Below, in pieces: positions 25,181 to 33,733 of a DNA stretch of 64,000 nucleotides. How positions within the stretch are numbered: the stretch's first letter is position 1; each line of letters begins with the position of its first letter. The notes beneath the pieces are model-generated. The model worked only from the letters and a program-made list of their open reading frames with translations, was not told the origin of the DNA and made no database searches. Position numbers and translations under genes: made by a program. This DNA is from Bradyrhizobium sp. SZCCT0153 (GTDB lineage Bacteria > Pseudomonadota > Alphaproteobacteria > Rhizobiales > Xanthobacteraceae): positions 1 to 64,000 of the forward strand of contig NZ_JAFCKS010000008.1 in assembly GCF_018129995.1 (NCBI RefSeq), written 5' to 3'.

Positions 25181-26080
25181 TCAGTTGCGCACCGCGTAGA
25201 GCGGCGTGCGCAGCGTCACCTGGTAGGACGGCTTTGGCATCCAGGCGATCTGCGCGGTGATGCCGAACAGGCGGTTGTCATTGTCGTCCATGCGGTCGAG
25301 GTCGAGCCGCAGGATCGGCTGGGTGAAGGGCTCCGCCAGGCTGCGGCCCCCGAGCTGTGCGCCGCCGAATGACTGCACGCCGAGCCGGCCCGTGAATTTC
25401 CAGTTGCTCGGCCATTGATAATAGCCGCCGGCATAGAGGATCGTATTCGGCCGGATGCTGGCGATCTGGCTGGCGACGTTCGTGGTGGTGTATTGTACGC
25501 CGGCGAGCCAGCCCCGCGTCTCGTCCACGTCCAGCGCGTAATCGAACTCCAGGATGTTGTTGAACGAGTTCGTCATGCCCTGCTCGTTCGGCACCGACTG
25601 CGTCAGGGTGGATTGCAGCGTGATCGTCGGGATCGTGCCGCCGTTCTGCTGATAGAGGTCGGCCTGCACGCCGATGTTCCAGCTCGTGACGTCGAACGCC
25701 GACCAGCCGCCGCCGATGTCCGTCGTCGAGCCCGAGACGCCGCCATAGAGCGAGACGCGGTCGTTGACGTCGACGGTCAGGGGCAGGTCGACGGCGATCG
25801 ATTTCGCGGCCGGCAGACCATTCGGCAAGCTCGCGCCCCGGCGTGACGCCAGCGCTTCGAACGCAGCCGACAATGACGTGCTGCCGAAGCCGAGCCCGAG
25901 CGTGCCAGCAGGAATCGTCGCATAGATCGTTCGCAGATCGAGATAGATGTTTGGAACGGACGGTTTTGCCGGAGCGTCGTCGTCGGAGGCGAAGGCGGCG
26001 CTGGCAAAAATCGTCAGACAAGGCAGCCCCAGTGCGACAGCGCGCAAAGCCAGGCTATGCAATTGGCTGAGCTGGGCCAC
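25181..26080 (-). CDS. Exported outer-membrane beta-barrel-like protein, function unknown
   Basis: A 299-residue protein with a signal peptide (hydrophobic stretch ending IFASAAFASDDD, cleavage near residue 31). The mature part alternates polar and hydrophobic residues in many short strands rich in Gly, Thr, Asn and aromatics (VSLYGGVSGSTTDIGGGWSA, and NTILYAGGYYQWPSNWKFTG in part), as in small outer-membrane barrels. The C-terminus, TLRTPLYAVRN, lacks the classical final Phe. I do not recognise a named family. A stretch of 235 bases separates it from the diguanylate cyclase; no gene was seen there. Confidence 0.7.
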   Translation of the reverse strand: MAQLSQLHSLALRAVALGLPCLTIFASAAFASDDDAPAKPSVPNIYLDLRTIYATIPAGTLGLGFGSTSLSAAFEALASRRGASLPNGLPAAKSIAVDLPLTVDVNDRVSLYGGVSGSTTDIGGGWSAFDVTSWNIGVQADLYQQNGGTIPTITLQSTLTQSVPNEQGMTNSFNNILEFDYALDVDETRGWLAGVQYTTTNVASQIASIRPNTILYAGGYYQWPSNWKFTGRLGVQSFGGAQLGGRSLAEPFTQPILRLDLDRMDDNDNRLFGITAQIAWMPKPSYQVTLRTPLYAVRN

Positions 26081-26251
26081 GGAGCAATCCGATTGATGGC
26101 GGAACCGTCGCTAGATGGAACCTGATCGCTGTTGAGGTCAAGCGCTATCCGCAGGCGATGGACGGCACGGATGTGCACGGTTACCCTGTGGTGATCGCAC
26201 TGACACACTCGCCGGCCAGAGTGCACGCTGGACAATGGAAGGACAACAGCC

Positions 26252-26500
26252 ATGAACACGTCGCGCCGCATCCTGCTCACTGGCCTGGCTGGGCTCGCTG
26301 TTGCTCCGACCGCTGTGGCCGCCGCTGTTCCGTCGCCCGCGCCTGACGACGTGACGGTGGCCGAAGAGCGCTTCGCGCGCGTGATTGCCGTCGCGCATGC
26401 GCCCGATGTCACGTGTGCGCGGCAAGCTGAACGCTACGCGGATGCGCACTGGCCGGACTATGTCGTGGCAGCCAGGGCCGTGCTCGATGCGCGCGTGTGA
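26252..26500 (+). CDS. Small exported protein with Tat-like signal, unknown
   Basis: 82 residues beginning MNTSRRILLTGLAGLAVAP, a twin-arginine-like or Sec signal with cleavage after about residue 24 (AVAAA). The short mature part holds one cysteine (VTCARQAERYADAHWPDY). AAGGAC lies about eleven bases upstream of the ATG. It ends nine bases before the stop of the convergent esterase. Codon use looks like its neighbours, but the small size and lack of a recognised family leave it uncertain. Confidence 0.5.
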   Translation: MNTSRRILLTGLAGLAVAPTAVAAAVPSPAPDDVTVAEERFARVIAVAHAPDVTCARQAERYADAHWPDYVVAARAVLDARV

Positions 26501-26509
26501 TCTGCGCTA

Positions 26510-27445
26510 TTACTCCCCCACCGCCCGCCGCACCTGCTCACCGATTTGCGACAGCACGAGCTGCGCCTGCGGCAGGATGGCGCCCATCGCGTGGAAATTG
26601 TGAACCATGCCGTCGTGGCAGACATGCTCGACGGCGACGCCCGCGGCGAGCAGCTTGCGTGCATAGGCGTTGCCCTCGTCGCGCATCGGGTCGAATTCGG
26701 CGGTGTGGATGATGGCCGTCGGCAGACCTGCAAGCCGCGTTGCGCGAAGCGGTGAGACGCGCGGATTGGCGGTGTCGATGTCGCCGGCCAGATAGTCGGC
26801 GAGATCGGCCTCGATCGTGATGCGGTCGATCAGATGGCCTTCGGCGAATTCTTCGCGCGAGGGTGATGTCTCCTCGAAATCCAGCACCGGGCAAATCAGG
26901 CATTGCGCGACGATGGAAAGACCGGCGCTCTGCGCCGCCTCCTGGCACACGATCGCAGCGAGCGTTGCACCGGCGGAATCGCCGCCGAGCACCAGACGTT
27001 CGGCGTCGATGCCGAGCGACGAGGCCTCGCGCGCCACCCATTCGGTGGCGGCTACGGCATCGTCCACGGCGGCGGGGAATTTGTGCTCGGGCGCGAGCCG
27101 GTAATCGACCGAGACGAGACGACAGCCGGTCGCATGCGCCAGTGCCGCCGCGATCCGGTCATGCGTGGCAATGCTGCCGGCAACGAGGCCGCCGCCATGG
27201 AAGAATACGAAGCCGGGCACGCGCGCACCGGCGCTTGCAGGCGCATAGAGGCGGTAGGACAGTTCGCCGCCTGGACCGGGAAGGAGGCCATCGGACCTCA
27301 CCACATCCGGGGCATCGGCGCGCGCGAACTGCATCAGCTTTGCCAGTGACTGGCGCCGTGCCTCCACGCTCGGCCGGCTCCGCGCCTGCGGCGCGGCCGC
27401 TTCCATCATGGTCAACAAGCGCTTTGCGAGCGGATCGAGCGGCAT
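26510..27445 (-). CDS. Alpha/beta hydrolase, hormone-sensitive-lipase family esterase
   Basis: A 311-residue esterase of bacterial family IV. The oxyanion-hole motif FFHGGGLVAGS is at about 81-91, the nucleophile Ser157 is in LGGDSAGATLA, the acid is in TAEFDPMRDEG near residue 257, and the catalytic histidine is in GMVHNFHAMG near 286. The N-terminal cap begins MPLDPLAKRLLTMMEA, common in this family. It has no signal peptide, so it is cytoplasmic. It hydrolyses short acyl esters; the natural substrate is unknown. It is divergent from the aminotransferase gene, about 114 bases away. Confidence 0.92.
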   Translation of the reverse strand: MPLDPLAKRLLTMMEAAAPQARSRPSVEARRQSLAKLMQFARADAPDVVRSDGLLPGPGGELSYRLYAPASAGARVPGFVFFHGGGLVAGSIATHDRIAAALAHATGCRLVSVDYRLAPEHKFPAAVDDAVAATEWVAREASSLGIDAERLVLGGDSAGATLAAIVCQEAAQSAGLSIVAQCLICPVLDFEETSPSREEFAEGHLIDRITIEADLADYLAGDIDTANPRVSPLRATRLAGLPTAIIHTAEFDPMRDEGNAYARKLLAAGVAVEHVCHDGMVHNFHAMGAILPQAQLVLSQIGEQVRRAVGE

Positions 27446-27559
27446 GTTCCTTCTCCCCTTGTGGAAGAGGTTAACTCATCATCTTTCCGCAGGGAATCAT
27501 TTAGAATTTACGACCAATGTGTTGCTATATTACGGCACCACGCCAAGGGGAGGCCGGTC

Positions 27560-28447
27560 ATGGCCGAAATCAAAAAGCCCATCGAATATTCGCCGAGCTG
27601 GACCTTCTTCGAGGGCAAATGGCATGACGGCAACGTGCCGATCATGGGCCCGCGCACGCATGCGGCCTGGCTCGGTTCGGTCGTGTTCGACGGCGCCCGC
27701 GCGTTCGAAGGCGTGGCGCCCGATCTCGACCGTCACGTCGCCCGCGCCAATCAGTCTGCGATCAATTTTGGCCTGAAGCCGGTGGTCGATACCGGCACCT
27801 GGCTGGCACTGGCAAACGAAGGAATCGCGCGCTTTGCGGCCAATGCCGAACTTTACGTCCGTCCGATGTACTGGGCGCAGAGCGGCTCGGGCGGCGGCGT
27901 GCTGTTCGACCCCGAGACCACCAATTGGTGCCTGTGCATCTACGAGGCGCCGATGCCAAAGCCGGTCGGCAACGCCATCACGCTGTCGCCGTTCCGAAGG
28001 CCCACGGCCGAATGCGCCCCGGTCGATGCCAAGGCCGCCTGTCTTTATCCGAACAATTCGCGCGCGCTGGCCGAAGCCGCCTCGCGCGGCTTCCAGAACG
28101 CGCTGATGCTCGACATGCTCGGCAATGTCGCGGAGTTCGGCAATTCCAACGTGTTCATGGCCAAGGACGGCGTGGTCTACACGCCGGTCCCGAACGGCAC
28201 CTTCCTGAACGGCATCACACGCCAGCGTGTCATCAGTCTGCTTCGCGGCGACGGAATTACCGTCGTCGAGAAGACCCTGCGCTATGCGGATTTCCTTGCC
28301 GCCGACGAGATCTTCTCGTCCGGCAATTTCGCCAAGGTCGCGCCGGTGATTCGCATCGACGATCGTGAGCTGAAGCCAGGCCCGTTCTACACCAAGGCGC
28401 GAAAACTCTATTGGGACTTTGCGCATGCGGTGAAGCTGGCGGCGTAG
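27560..28447 (+). CDS. Branched-chain amino acid aminotransferase-like class IV PLP enzyme
   Basis: A 295-residue fold-type IV aminotransferase. The PLP lysine is Lys158 in PVDAKAACLYPNNSRAL, equivalent to Lys159 of Escherichia IlvE. LDMLGNVAEFGNSNVFM and NGITRQRVISLL are the following family motifs, and VVFDGARAFEG is the N-terminal one. ATG 27560 is chosen because AAGGGGAGG lies at 27545-27553; the frame upstream to 27461 lacks family sequence. It would interconvert Leu, Ile and Val with their keto acids, but class IV members also include D-amino acid and other transaminases, so ilvE is not assigned with certainty. Confidence 0.85.
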   Translation: MAEIKKPIEYSPSWTFFEGKWHDGNVPIMGPRTHAAWLGSVVFDGARAFEGVAPDLDRHVARANQSAINFGLKPVVDTGTWLALANEGIARFAANAELYVRPMYWAQSGSGGGVLFDPETTNWCLCIYEAPMPKPVGNAITLSPFRRPTAECAPVDAKAACLYPNNSRALAEAASRGFQNALMLDMLGNVAEFGNSNVFMAKDGVVYTPVPNGTFLNGITRQRVISLLRGDGITVVEKTLRYADFLAADEIFSSGNFAKVAPVIRIDDRELKPGPFYTKARKLYWDFAHAVKLAA

Positions 28448-28477
28448 CCAGAGCCCTCTCCGTCCTTCGACGCGCGC

Positions 28478-29098
28478 TTATGCGCGCCGTCGCATAAACC
28501 GGCTGAACTGAAACGCCTGCGTCGATTGCCACGGTGTGTGGTGAATCTCGCTCAGCACCTCGACCAGTTCGAAATCCGGCCCGAGCTCGGCTGAGAGGCT
28601 TGCGCTGTCGTGGCGCTGCACCGGCAAGCCGCTGCATTTCTCCGGACCGTGGGGTGCGAACGTGGCGATGATGACGTGTCCGCCCGGTGCGATCGCCGAC
28701 CGCAGGCGTTCGACATAAGCCGCCCTGTCGCGCGGATCCGTCAGGAAGTGAAACGCGGCGCGATCGTGCCAGACGTCGTAGGTCTTCGTCGGTCGCCATG
28801 TCGTGGCGTCGGCAACGATCCAGTCGACCGTTGAGGCGGCCTGGCCGATTCGCGTCTTCGCTTTCTGGAGCGCGTTGGCGGAGAGGTCCAGCACCGCGAG
28901 AGCGCGGTATCCGTCCTGCAGGAGCGCGTCCACGAGCCGCGACGCGCCGCCGCCGATGTCGATGATGAAGGCATCATGGTCCGGATTGGCCGCGCGTATC
29001 ATCTCGAGCGAAATCGCCGGGCTGTCCTGAAACCAGCTGACCTCGGCTTCGCCCTTGGTGGCGTAGACGGTGTCCCAGTGCGTGGTGCGGTCAGACAT
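28478..29098 (-). CDS. Class I SAM-dependent methyltransferase
   Basis: About 206 residues. The start MSDRTTHWDTVYATKGEAEV leads to SAM motif I FIIDIGGGASRLVDALL and an acidic strand-2 end (AVLDLSANALQKA). Motif II-like DVWHDRAAFHFLTDP and APGGHVIIATFAPHGPEKCSG follow. It resembles the small thiopurine/TehB-like methyltransferases, of which many act on small thiols or oxyanions. ATG 29098 was preferred to 29155, because the added N-terminus (IVAPSFLWTAVPAMAG) is not part of the fold. The substrate is unknown. It converges with the aminotransferase. Confidence 0.85.
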   Translation of the reverse strand: MSDRTTHWDTVYATKGEAEVSWFQDSPAISLEMIRAANPDHDAFIIDIGGGASRLVDALLQDGYRALAVLDLSANALQKAKTRIGQAASTVDWIVADATTWRPTKTYDVWHDRAAFHFLTDPRDRAAYVERLRSAIAPGGHVIIATFAPHGPEKCSGLPVQRHDSASLSAELGPDFELVEVLSEIHHTPWQSTQAFQFSRFMRRRA

Positions 29099-29207
29099 GG
29101 GGGCTCCGGCCATGGCCGGGACGGCGGTCCATAAAAATGAGGGCGCCACGATCAATCGGTCGTTTGCGCACCCGCTGCATGCGGGCGCGCCGGTGCGAAC
29201 GAAAGAC

Positions 29208-29807
29208 CTACTCGTCCTTTTTCGACATGCGCTCGAGGCGTTCCTGCATGTCCTTCATCTGCTGGCGCAAGTCGTCGATGTTGGTGTCCTTGGCCGGCTC
29301 CGCGCTCGCATCGGATTCGGGCTCGGTGGTGGTCGCCGCCGGGCGGCCTGCCGTGGGGACAAACGGCTTGAACATCGAGAAGGTCTGCTGGAACAGCTCC
29401 ATGTTGCGACGGACCTGTTCTTCCAGCGGCGCAAACGGGGTTCCGGAGAGCGAGTTGGCGATCTGCTTGCGGAACTTTTCCTGCTCCTGGGTCAGCGACG
29501 CGATTGCCTGCTCCAGATATTTCGGCACCACCATCTGCATGCTGTCGCCGTAGAAGCGGATCAGCTGGCGCAGGAACGTGGTCGGGAGCAGGTTCTGCCC
29601 GGCCTTGTTTTCCTGCTCGAAGATGATCTGGGCGAGCACGGAGCGGGTGATGTCGTCGCCGGTCTTGGCGTCGTAGACGAGGAAATCTTCGCCGTCCTTG
29701 ACCATGGCGGCGAGGTCTTCCAGCGTCACATAGGTGCTCGTTCCGGTGTTATAGAGCCGTCGGTTCGCGTATTTCTTGATGGTGGTGGGTTGGTCTGATT
29801 TCGCCAT
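29208..29807 (-). CDS. phaR: Polyhydroxyalkanoate synthesis repressor PhaR
   Basis: A 199-residue repressor that binds both DNA and PHB granules. The N-terminal PHB accumulation regulatory domain begins TIKKYANRRLYNTGTSTYVT. The middle has FYGDSMQMVVPKYLEQ, and the C-terminus is a predicted coiled coil (DDLRQQMKDMQERLERMSKK) after a low-complexity Ala/Thr/Glu linker. Free PhaR represses phasin and its own gene until granules sequester it (established knowledge). It is divergent from phbA across a 302-base spacer. Confidence 0.95.
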   Translation of the reverse strand: MAKSDQPTTIKKYANRRLYNTGTSTYVTLEDLAAMVKDGEDFLVYDAKTGDDITRSVLAQIIFEQENKAGQNLLPTTFLRQLIRFYGDSMQMVVPKYLEQAIASLTQEQEKFRKQIANSLSGTPFAPLEEQVRRNMELFQQTFSMFKPFVPTAGRPAATTTEPESDASAEPAKDTNIDDLRQQMKDMQERLERMSKKDE

Positions 29808-30109
29808 GGGCTCTCACTTGCAACGCGGAGAACGGGAACCCGGCGGGCTATGCCGCAGGGCGGGAAGAGTACGCAACGCAACAAAATAAGCATTTTCAAA
29901 GGGGTCACGCTACCGTTTTGTGCGCCACGGTTAATTGCGGAGCAAAATCTTGCTTGCGAAAGCGCCAAGAACGCTATTTTGAATGCGCTGCGGCATCAAT
30001 TCGGTCACCAGCCGATTGACATGCCTCAACGACGTTAACAGGATGCCGTTCGAGACTGGCGAGCCTTTTCCCAGCCCCGTCTGCCCCCATTCAACCCCAG
30101 GAGATGCCC
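29808..30109. other. Divergent phaR-phbA intergenic region
   Basis: No gene was seen in these 302 bases. The inverted repeat TTGC-GGA-GCAA at 29935-29945, with more TTGC/GCAA half-sites just beside it (29950-29958), resembles the TGC/GCA-type sites bound by PhaR-family repressors. TTGCGA at 29954 followed by TATTTT at 29975 could be a weak sigma-70 promoter for phbA. Both are inference. AGGAG at 30099-30103 serves phbA. Confidence 0.4.
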
Positions 30110-31288
30110 ATGTCAGACGATGTCGTCATCGTCAGCGCCGCCCGCACCCCGGTCGGAAGCTTCAACGGAGCGTTCGCGACCCTTCCCGCCCATGACCTCG
30201 GCGCCATCGCCATCAAGGCCGCGCTGGAGCGTGGTGGCATCGAGCCTGGCCGGGTCTCCGAAGTCATCATGGGCCAGATCCTGACCGCTGCCCAAGGCCA
30301 GAACCCGGCCCGCCAGGCCTCGATCGCCGCCGGCATTCCGGTGGAGAGCCCGGCTTGGGGCGTGAACCAGCTTTGCGGCTCGGGCCTGCGCACCGTCGCG
30401 CTCGGCTATCAGGCGCTGCTCAACGGAGATTCCGAGATCGTCGTCGCCGGCGGCCAGGAATCCATGAGCATGGCTCCGCACGCCCAGTACCTGCGCGGCG
30501 GCGTCAAGATGGGCCCGGTCGAGTTCATCGACACCATGATCAAGGACGGCCTGTGGGATGCCTTCAACGGATACCATATGGGCAACACCGCCGAGAACGT
30601 CGCGCGCCAGTGGCAGATCACCCGCGCCCAGCAGGACGAGTTCGCGGTCGCCTCGCAGCAGAAGGCCGAAGCTGCGCAGAAGGCCGGCAAGTTCAACGAC
30701 GAGATCGTCCCCGTCACCATCAAGGGCCGCAAGGGCGATGTCGTCGTCAGCGCCGATGAATATCCGCGCCACGGCGCCACGTTAGATGCGATGGCGAAGC
30801 TCCGTCCCGCTTTCGAGAAGGAAGGCACGGTCACCGCGGGCTCTGCTTCCGGCATCAATGACGGCGCTGCCGCCGTGGTGCTGATGACCGCAAAGCAGGC
30901 TGCCAAGGAAGGCAAGAAGCCGCTCGCGCGCATCGTGTCGTGGGCTCAGGCCGGCGTCGATCCGAAGATCATGGGCTCCGGCCCGATCCCGGCCTCGCGC
31001 GCCGCGCTGAAGAAGGCCGGCTGGAATGTCGGTGACCTCGACCTGATCGAGGCCAACGAGGCCTTCGCGGCGCAGGCCTGCGCCGTCAACAAGGACCTCG
31101 GCTGGGATACCTCCAAGGTCAACGTCAATGGCGGCGCGATCGCGATCGGCCATCCGGTCGGCGCCTCCGGCGCGCGTGTGCTGGTGACGCTGCTGCACGA
31201 GATGCAGAAGCGCGATTCGAAGAAGGGCCTCGCCACGCTGTGCATCGGCGGCGGCATGGGTATCGCAATGTGTCTGGCACGCGACTGA
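30110..31288 (+). CDS. phbA: Acetyl-CoA acetyltransferase (beta-ketothiolase)
   Basis: A 392-residue thiolase that condenses two acetyl-CoA to acetoacetyl-CoA, the first step of polyhydroxybutyrate synthesis, and also works in reverse. Cys89 in NQLCGSGLRT is the acylated nucleophile, His348 in IAIGHPVGASGAR and Cys378 in CIGGGMGIAMC are the other catalytic residues, all at the same positions as in Zoogloea thiolase. ATG 30110 is six bases after AGGAG; ATG 30104 overlaps that site and is rejected. phbB follows 238 bases later, after an intrinsic terminator. Confidence 0.96.
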   Translation: MSDDVVIVSAARTPVGSFNGAFATLPAHDLGAIAIKAALERGGIEPGRVSEVIMGQILTAAQGQNPARQASIAAGIPVESPAWGVNQLCGSGLRTVALGYQALLNGDSEIVVAGGQESMSMAPHAQYLRGGVKMGPVEFIDTMIKDGLWDAFNGYHMGNTAENVARQWQITRAQQDEFAVASQQKAEAAQKAGKFNDEIVPVTIKGRKGDVVVSADEYPRHGATLDAMAKLRPAFEKEGTVTAGSASGINDGAAAVVLMTAKQAAKEGKKPLARIVSWAQAGVDPKIMGSGPIPASRAALKKAGWNVGDLDLIEANEAFAAQACAVNKDLGWDTSKVNVNGGAIAIGHPVGASGARVLVTLLHEMQKRDSKKGLATLCIGGGMGIAMCLARD

Positions 31289-31410
31289 GAGAGCTGACGC
31301 GTAATCTGCGCGTGCGCTGCACACATGGTGAGTGCATTGCACGCGATTAAAAAGGCGGCGGTTGCAAATCAAATATTCTTCGCAACCGTGCACGCCTCGA
31401 CTAAAGAGAA

Positions 31411-31436
31411 ACGCCCGGCTCAACGCCGGGCGTTTT
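31411..31436 (+). terminator. Intrinsic terminator after phbA
   Basis: ACGCCCGGC (31411-31419) pairs with GCCGGGCGT (31425-31433) around a five-base TCAAC loop, followed by TTTT. This is a textbook Rho-independent terminator, so phbB probably also has its own promoter in the 90 bases that follow. Confidence 0.88.
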
Positions 31437-31526
31437 GTTCTTGATGTCCGTCAAACGTCCCGCATAATCCGCATCTAAAAACGATCACTCAGAAACGTCC
31501 GAAGAGTCCAAGGGAAGGAATACGAC

Positions 31527-32252
31527 ATGGCACGTGTTGCATTGGTCACGGGTGGTACGCGGGGCATCGGAGCGGCGATCAGCAAGGCGCTGAAGGCGGC
31601 GGGATACAAGGTTGCGGCGAGCTACGCCGGCAACGATGCGGCGGCGGAGAAGTTCAAGGCCGAGACCGGCATTGCCGTCTACAAATGGGACGTCAGCAGT
31701 TTCGACGCCTGCGCCGAGGGCGTGAAGAAGGTCGAGGCCGAGGTCGGCCCGATCGACGTGCTCGTCAACAATGCCGGCATCACCCGCGACACCGCTTTCC
31801 ACAAGATGACGCTCGAGCAGTGGAACGCGGTCATCAATACCAATCTCGGTTCGCTGTTCAACATGACGCGCCCGGTGATCGAAGGCATGCGTGCCCGCAA
31901 ATTCGGCCGGATCATCTCTATCTCGTCGATCAACGGCCAGAAGGGACAGTTCGGCCAGGTCAACTATTCGGCGGCGAAGGCCGGTGACATCGGCTTCACC
32001 AAGGCGCTCGCACTCGAGAACGCCAAGGGCGGCATCACCGTCAATGCGATCTGCCCCGGCTACATCAACACCGAAATGGTGCAGGCAGTGCCCAAGGACG
32101 TCCTGGAAAAGAACGTGATCCCGCAGATCCCGGTCAACCGGCTCGGCGAACCGGAAGAGATCGCGCGCGCGGTCGTGTTCCTGGCCGCCGACGAGGCCGG
32201 CTTCATCACCGGCTCGACGCTGACCATCAATGGCGGCCAATATCAGGCCTGA
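31527..32252 (+). CDS. phbB: Acetoacetyl-CoA reductase
   Basis: A 241-residue short-chain dehydrogenase that reduces acetoacetyl-CoA to (R)-3-hydroxybutyryl-CoA with NADPH, the monomer for PHB synthase. The cofactor loop is VTGGTRGIGAAIS, the structural motif is NNAG at 81-84, and the catalytic set is Ser134, Tyr147 and Lys151 (NYSAAK). GQKGQFGQVNYSAAKAG and the terminal GSTLTINGGQYQ match PhaB. The start is preceded by AAGGGAAGGA. It completes the PHB module with phaR and phbA; no PHB synthase gene is in the window. Confidence 0.96.
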   Translation: MARVALVTGGTRGIGAAISKALKAAGYKVAASYAGNDAAAEKFKAETGIAVYKWDVSSFDACAEGVKKVEAEVGPIDVLVNNAGITRDTAFHKMTLEQWNAVINTNLGSLFNMTRPVIEGMRARKFGRIISISSINGQKGQFGQVNYSAAKAGDIGFTKALALENAKGGITVNAICPGYINTEMVQAVPKDVLEKNVIPQIPVNRLGEPEEIARAVVFLAADEAGFITGSTLTINGGQYQA

Positions 32253-32336
32253 AGTGGCGCCAGTTCTCTTGGCTCAAATCCTTTGAGCGAAATGCCTGTA
32301 GCTTCGGGCGCGACAAGGCGATAGTGAAGACGAAAA

Positions 32337-32357
32337 TGCCCGGCCTCGTGCCGGGCA
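32337..32357. terminator. Bidirectional-looking terminator after phbB
   Basis: TGCCCGGC (32337-32344) pairs with GCCGGGCA (32350-32357) around a CTCGT loop. An AAAA run precedes it and ATAAA follows, so it could end transcripts from either side, best on the minus strand. Confidence 0.65.
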
Positions 32358-32383
32358 TAAACGTCCTCAGAGCCTTTTGATTG

Positions 32384-33253
32384 ATGACTCCCCGCACCGC
32401 GACGCTGATCGGATTGACCGCGATCCTGATGTGGTCGCTGCTGTCAGTGATGACGGTGGCGACCGGAAAGATCCCGGCGTTCCAGCTCGCCGCGATGACG
32501 TTCGCGATCGGCGGACTCGTCGGCCTCCTCACCTGGATCGGTCGCGGCGATGCGGCCAAGAGCCTGGTTCAGCCGCTGGTCGTGTGGATTGTCGGCGTCG
32601 GCGGCCTGTTCGGCTATCACGCGCTCTATTTCCTGGCGCTGCGCTTTGCGCCGCCGGCCGAAGCCGGCCTTTTGAATTACATGTGGCCGCTGCTGATCGT
32701 GCTGTTCTCGTCGTTCCTGCCGGGCGAGCGGCTTGCCATACATCACATCATCGGCGCGGTGCTCGGTCTCGTCGGCACCGTGCTGCTGTTCGCCGGAAGC
32801 ACCTCCGGCTTCGCGCCGGGCCAGATGCCGGGACTGATTGCCGCGTTCGTCGCGGCGTTCGTCTGGGCGGCCTATTCTGTGCTGTCGCGCCGGCTCAAGG
32901 CGGTGCCGACGGATGCGGTCGCGGGATTCTGCCTTGCCACGGCCGCGCTGGCCGCGCTGATGCATGCCGCACTGGAAACCACCGTGTGGCCGGAGACCAC
33001 GCTGCAATGGCTTTCCGTCATCGCGCTCGGCATCGGCCCTGTCGGTGCGGCGTTTTACGCCTGGGACGTCGGCATGAAGCGCGGTGACATCCGCGTGCTC
33101 GGCGCAGCCTCCTACGCGACGCCGCTGCTCTCGACCGGCTTCCTCATCGCCGCCGGTTTCGCGAAAGCCAGCGCCAACATCGCCATTGCCGCGATCCTGA
33201 TCGCCGGCGGCGGCCTGATCGCGGCGAAGGACATGGTGTTGCGGAAGAGATAA
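32384..33253 (+). CDS. EamA-family (DMT superfamily) membrane transporter
   Basis: A 289-residue protein with ten predicted transmembrane helices in two EamA repeats. The repeats are seen in LLNYMWPLLIVLFSSFLPGE at the end of helix 4 and LGAASYATPLLSTGFLIAAG in the second half. ATG 32384 is used; the in-frame TTG at 32381 is less likely. Members export or import amino acids, nucleosides and other metabolites; LLNYMWPLLIV resembles aromatic amino acid exporters of the YddG type, which is only suggestive. It ends at a hairpin element. Confidence 0.88.
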   Translation: MTPRTATLIGLTAILMWSLLSVMTVATGKIPAFQLAAMTFAIGGLVGLLTWIGRGDAAKSLVQPLVVWIVGVGGLFGYHALYFLALRFAPPAEAGLLNYMWPLLIVLFSSFLPGERLAIHHIIGAVLGLVGTVLLFAGSTSGFAPGQMPGLIAAFVAAFVWAAYSVLSRRLKAVPTDAVAGFCLATAALAALMHAALETTVWPETTLQWLSVIALGIGPVGAAFYAWDVGMKRGDIRVLGAASYATPLLSTGFLIAAGFAKASANIAIAAILIAGGGLIAAKDMVLRKR

Positions 33254-33297
33254 TTGTCATGCCGGGTTCGCGCTCCGCGCGGCCCGGAACGACAATT
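33252..33297. terminator. Long hairpin between DMT transporter and cupin gene (REP-related)
   Basis: AATTGTC (33252-33258) pairs with GACAATT (33291-33297), and an inner GCCGGGTTC region pairs imperfectly with GGCCCGGAAC. The GCGCTCCGCGC core recalls the dispersed palindromes at 2371, 19634 and 54585. It overlaps the DMT stop codon and lies just before the cupin stop, so it can terminate both convergent genes. Confidence 0.6.
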
Positions 33298-33301
33298 CGG
33301 T

Positions 33302-33724
33302 TTAAGGCTCCCAGCCCTTCGGCGCGAGTTCGAATTTCGCGAACTCGAACGCCGGCGCCACGGTGCAGCCGACCAGCGTCCATTCCCCGGTGGTCTCCGC
33401 CATCTGCCAGGCATTCGCCGGCACGATTCCCTGCGGCCGCTCGCCGTTCACGAGGTCGGTGCCGAGCCTCACCTCGTGCTGCGAGCAGCCCTCATGGGCG
33501 ATGCGCAGCGTCAGCGGGCTGCCGGCGTAATAGTGCCAGATCTCGACCGCATCGATGCGATGCCAGTGCGAACGTTCGTCGCGCGCAAGCAGGAAGTAAA
33601 TGAGGGTCGAGCGCGACCGGCCATTGGCGTCCGCGGCCTGGTCGCGAAACGTCTCGCGGTAATGCCCGCCTTCGGGATGCGGGCGGAGTTCGAGGCGCGC
33701 GATGATCTCGGCTGCGGTCGGCAT
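33302..33724 (-). CDS. Cupin domain protein, DUF985 family
   Basis: A 140-residue single-domain beta-barrel cupin. It opens with EIIARLELRPHPEGGHYRET, and STLIYFLLARDERSHWHRID carries the metal-ligand histidines (both hallmarks of DUF985, quoted within limits). WTLVGCTVAPAFEFAKFEL closes the barrel. The family is widespread but its reaction is unknown; some relatives act as sugar or small-molecule isomerases. Its start is nine bases after the gloB stop on the same strand, so it is probably cotranscribed with gloB. Confidence 0.88.
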   Translation of the reverse strand: MPTAAEIIARLELRPHPEGGHYRETFRDQAADANGRSRSTLIYFLLARDERSHWHRIDAVEIWHYYAGSPLTLRIAHEGCSQHEVRLGTDLVNGERPQGIVPANAWQMAETTGEWTLVGCTVAPAFEFAKFELAPKGWEP

Positions 33725-33733
33725 CGATCCCCG

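Noticed and set aside
31527..31545. Sigma-54 promoter-like TGGCAC...TTGC at the phbB start
   Set aside because: The spacing between the two elements is three bases, too short for a -24/-12 promoter, and it lies inside the coding start.
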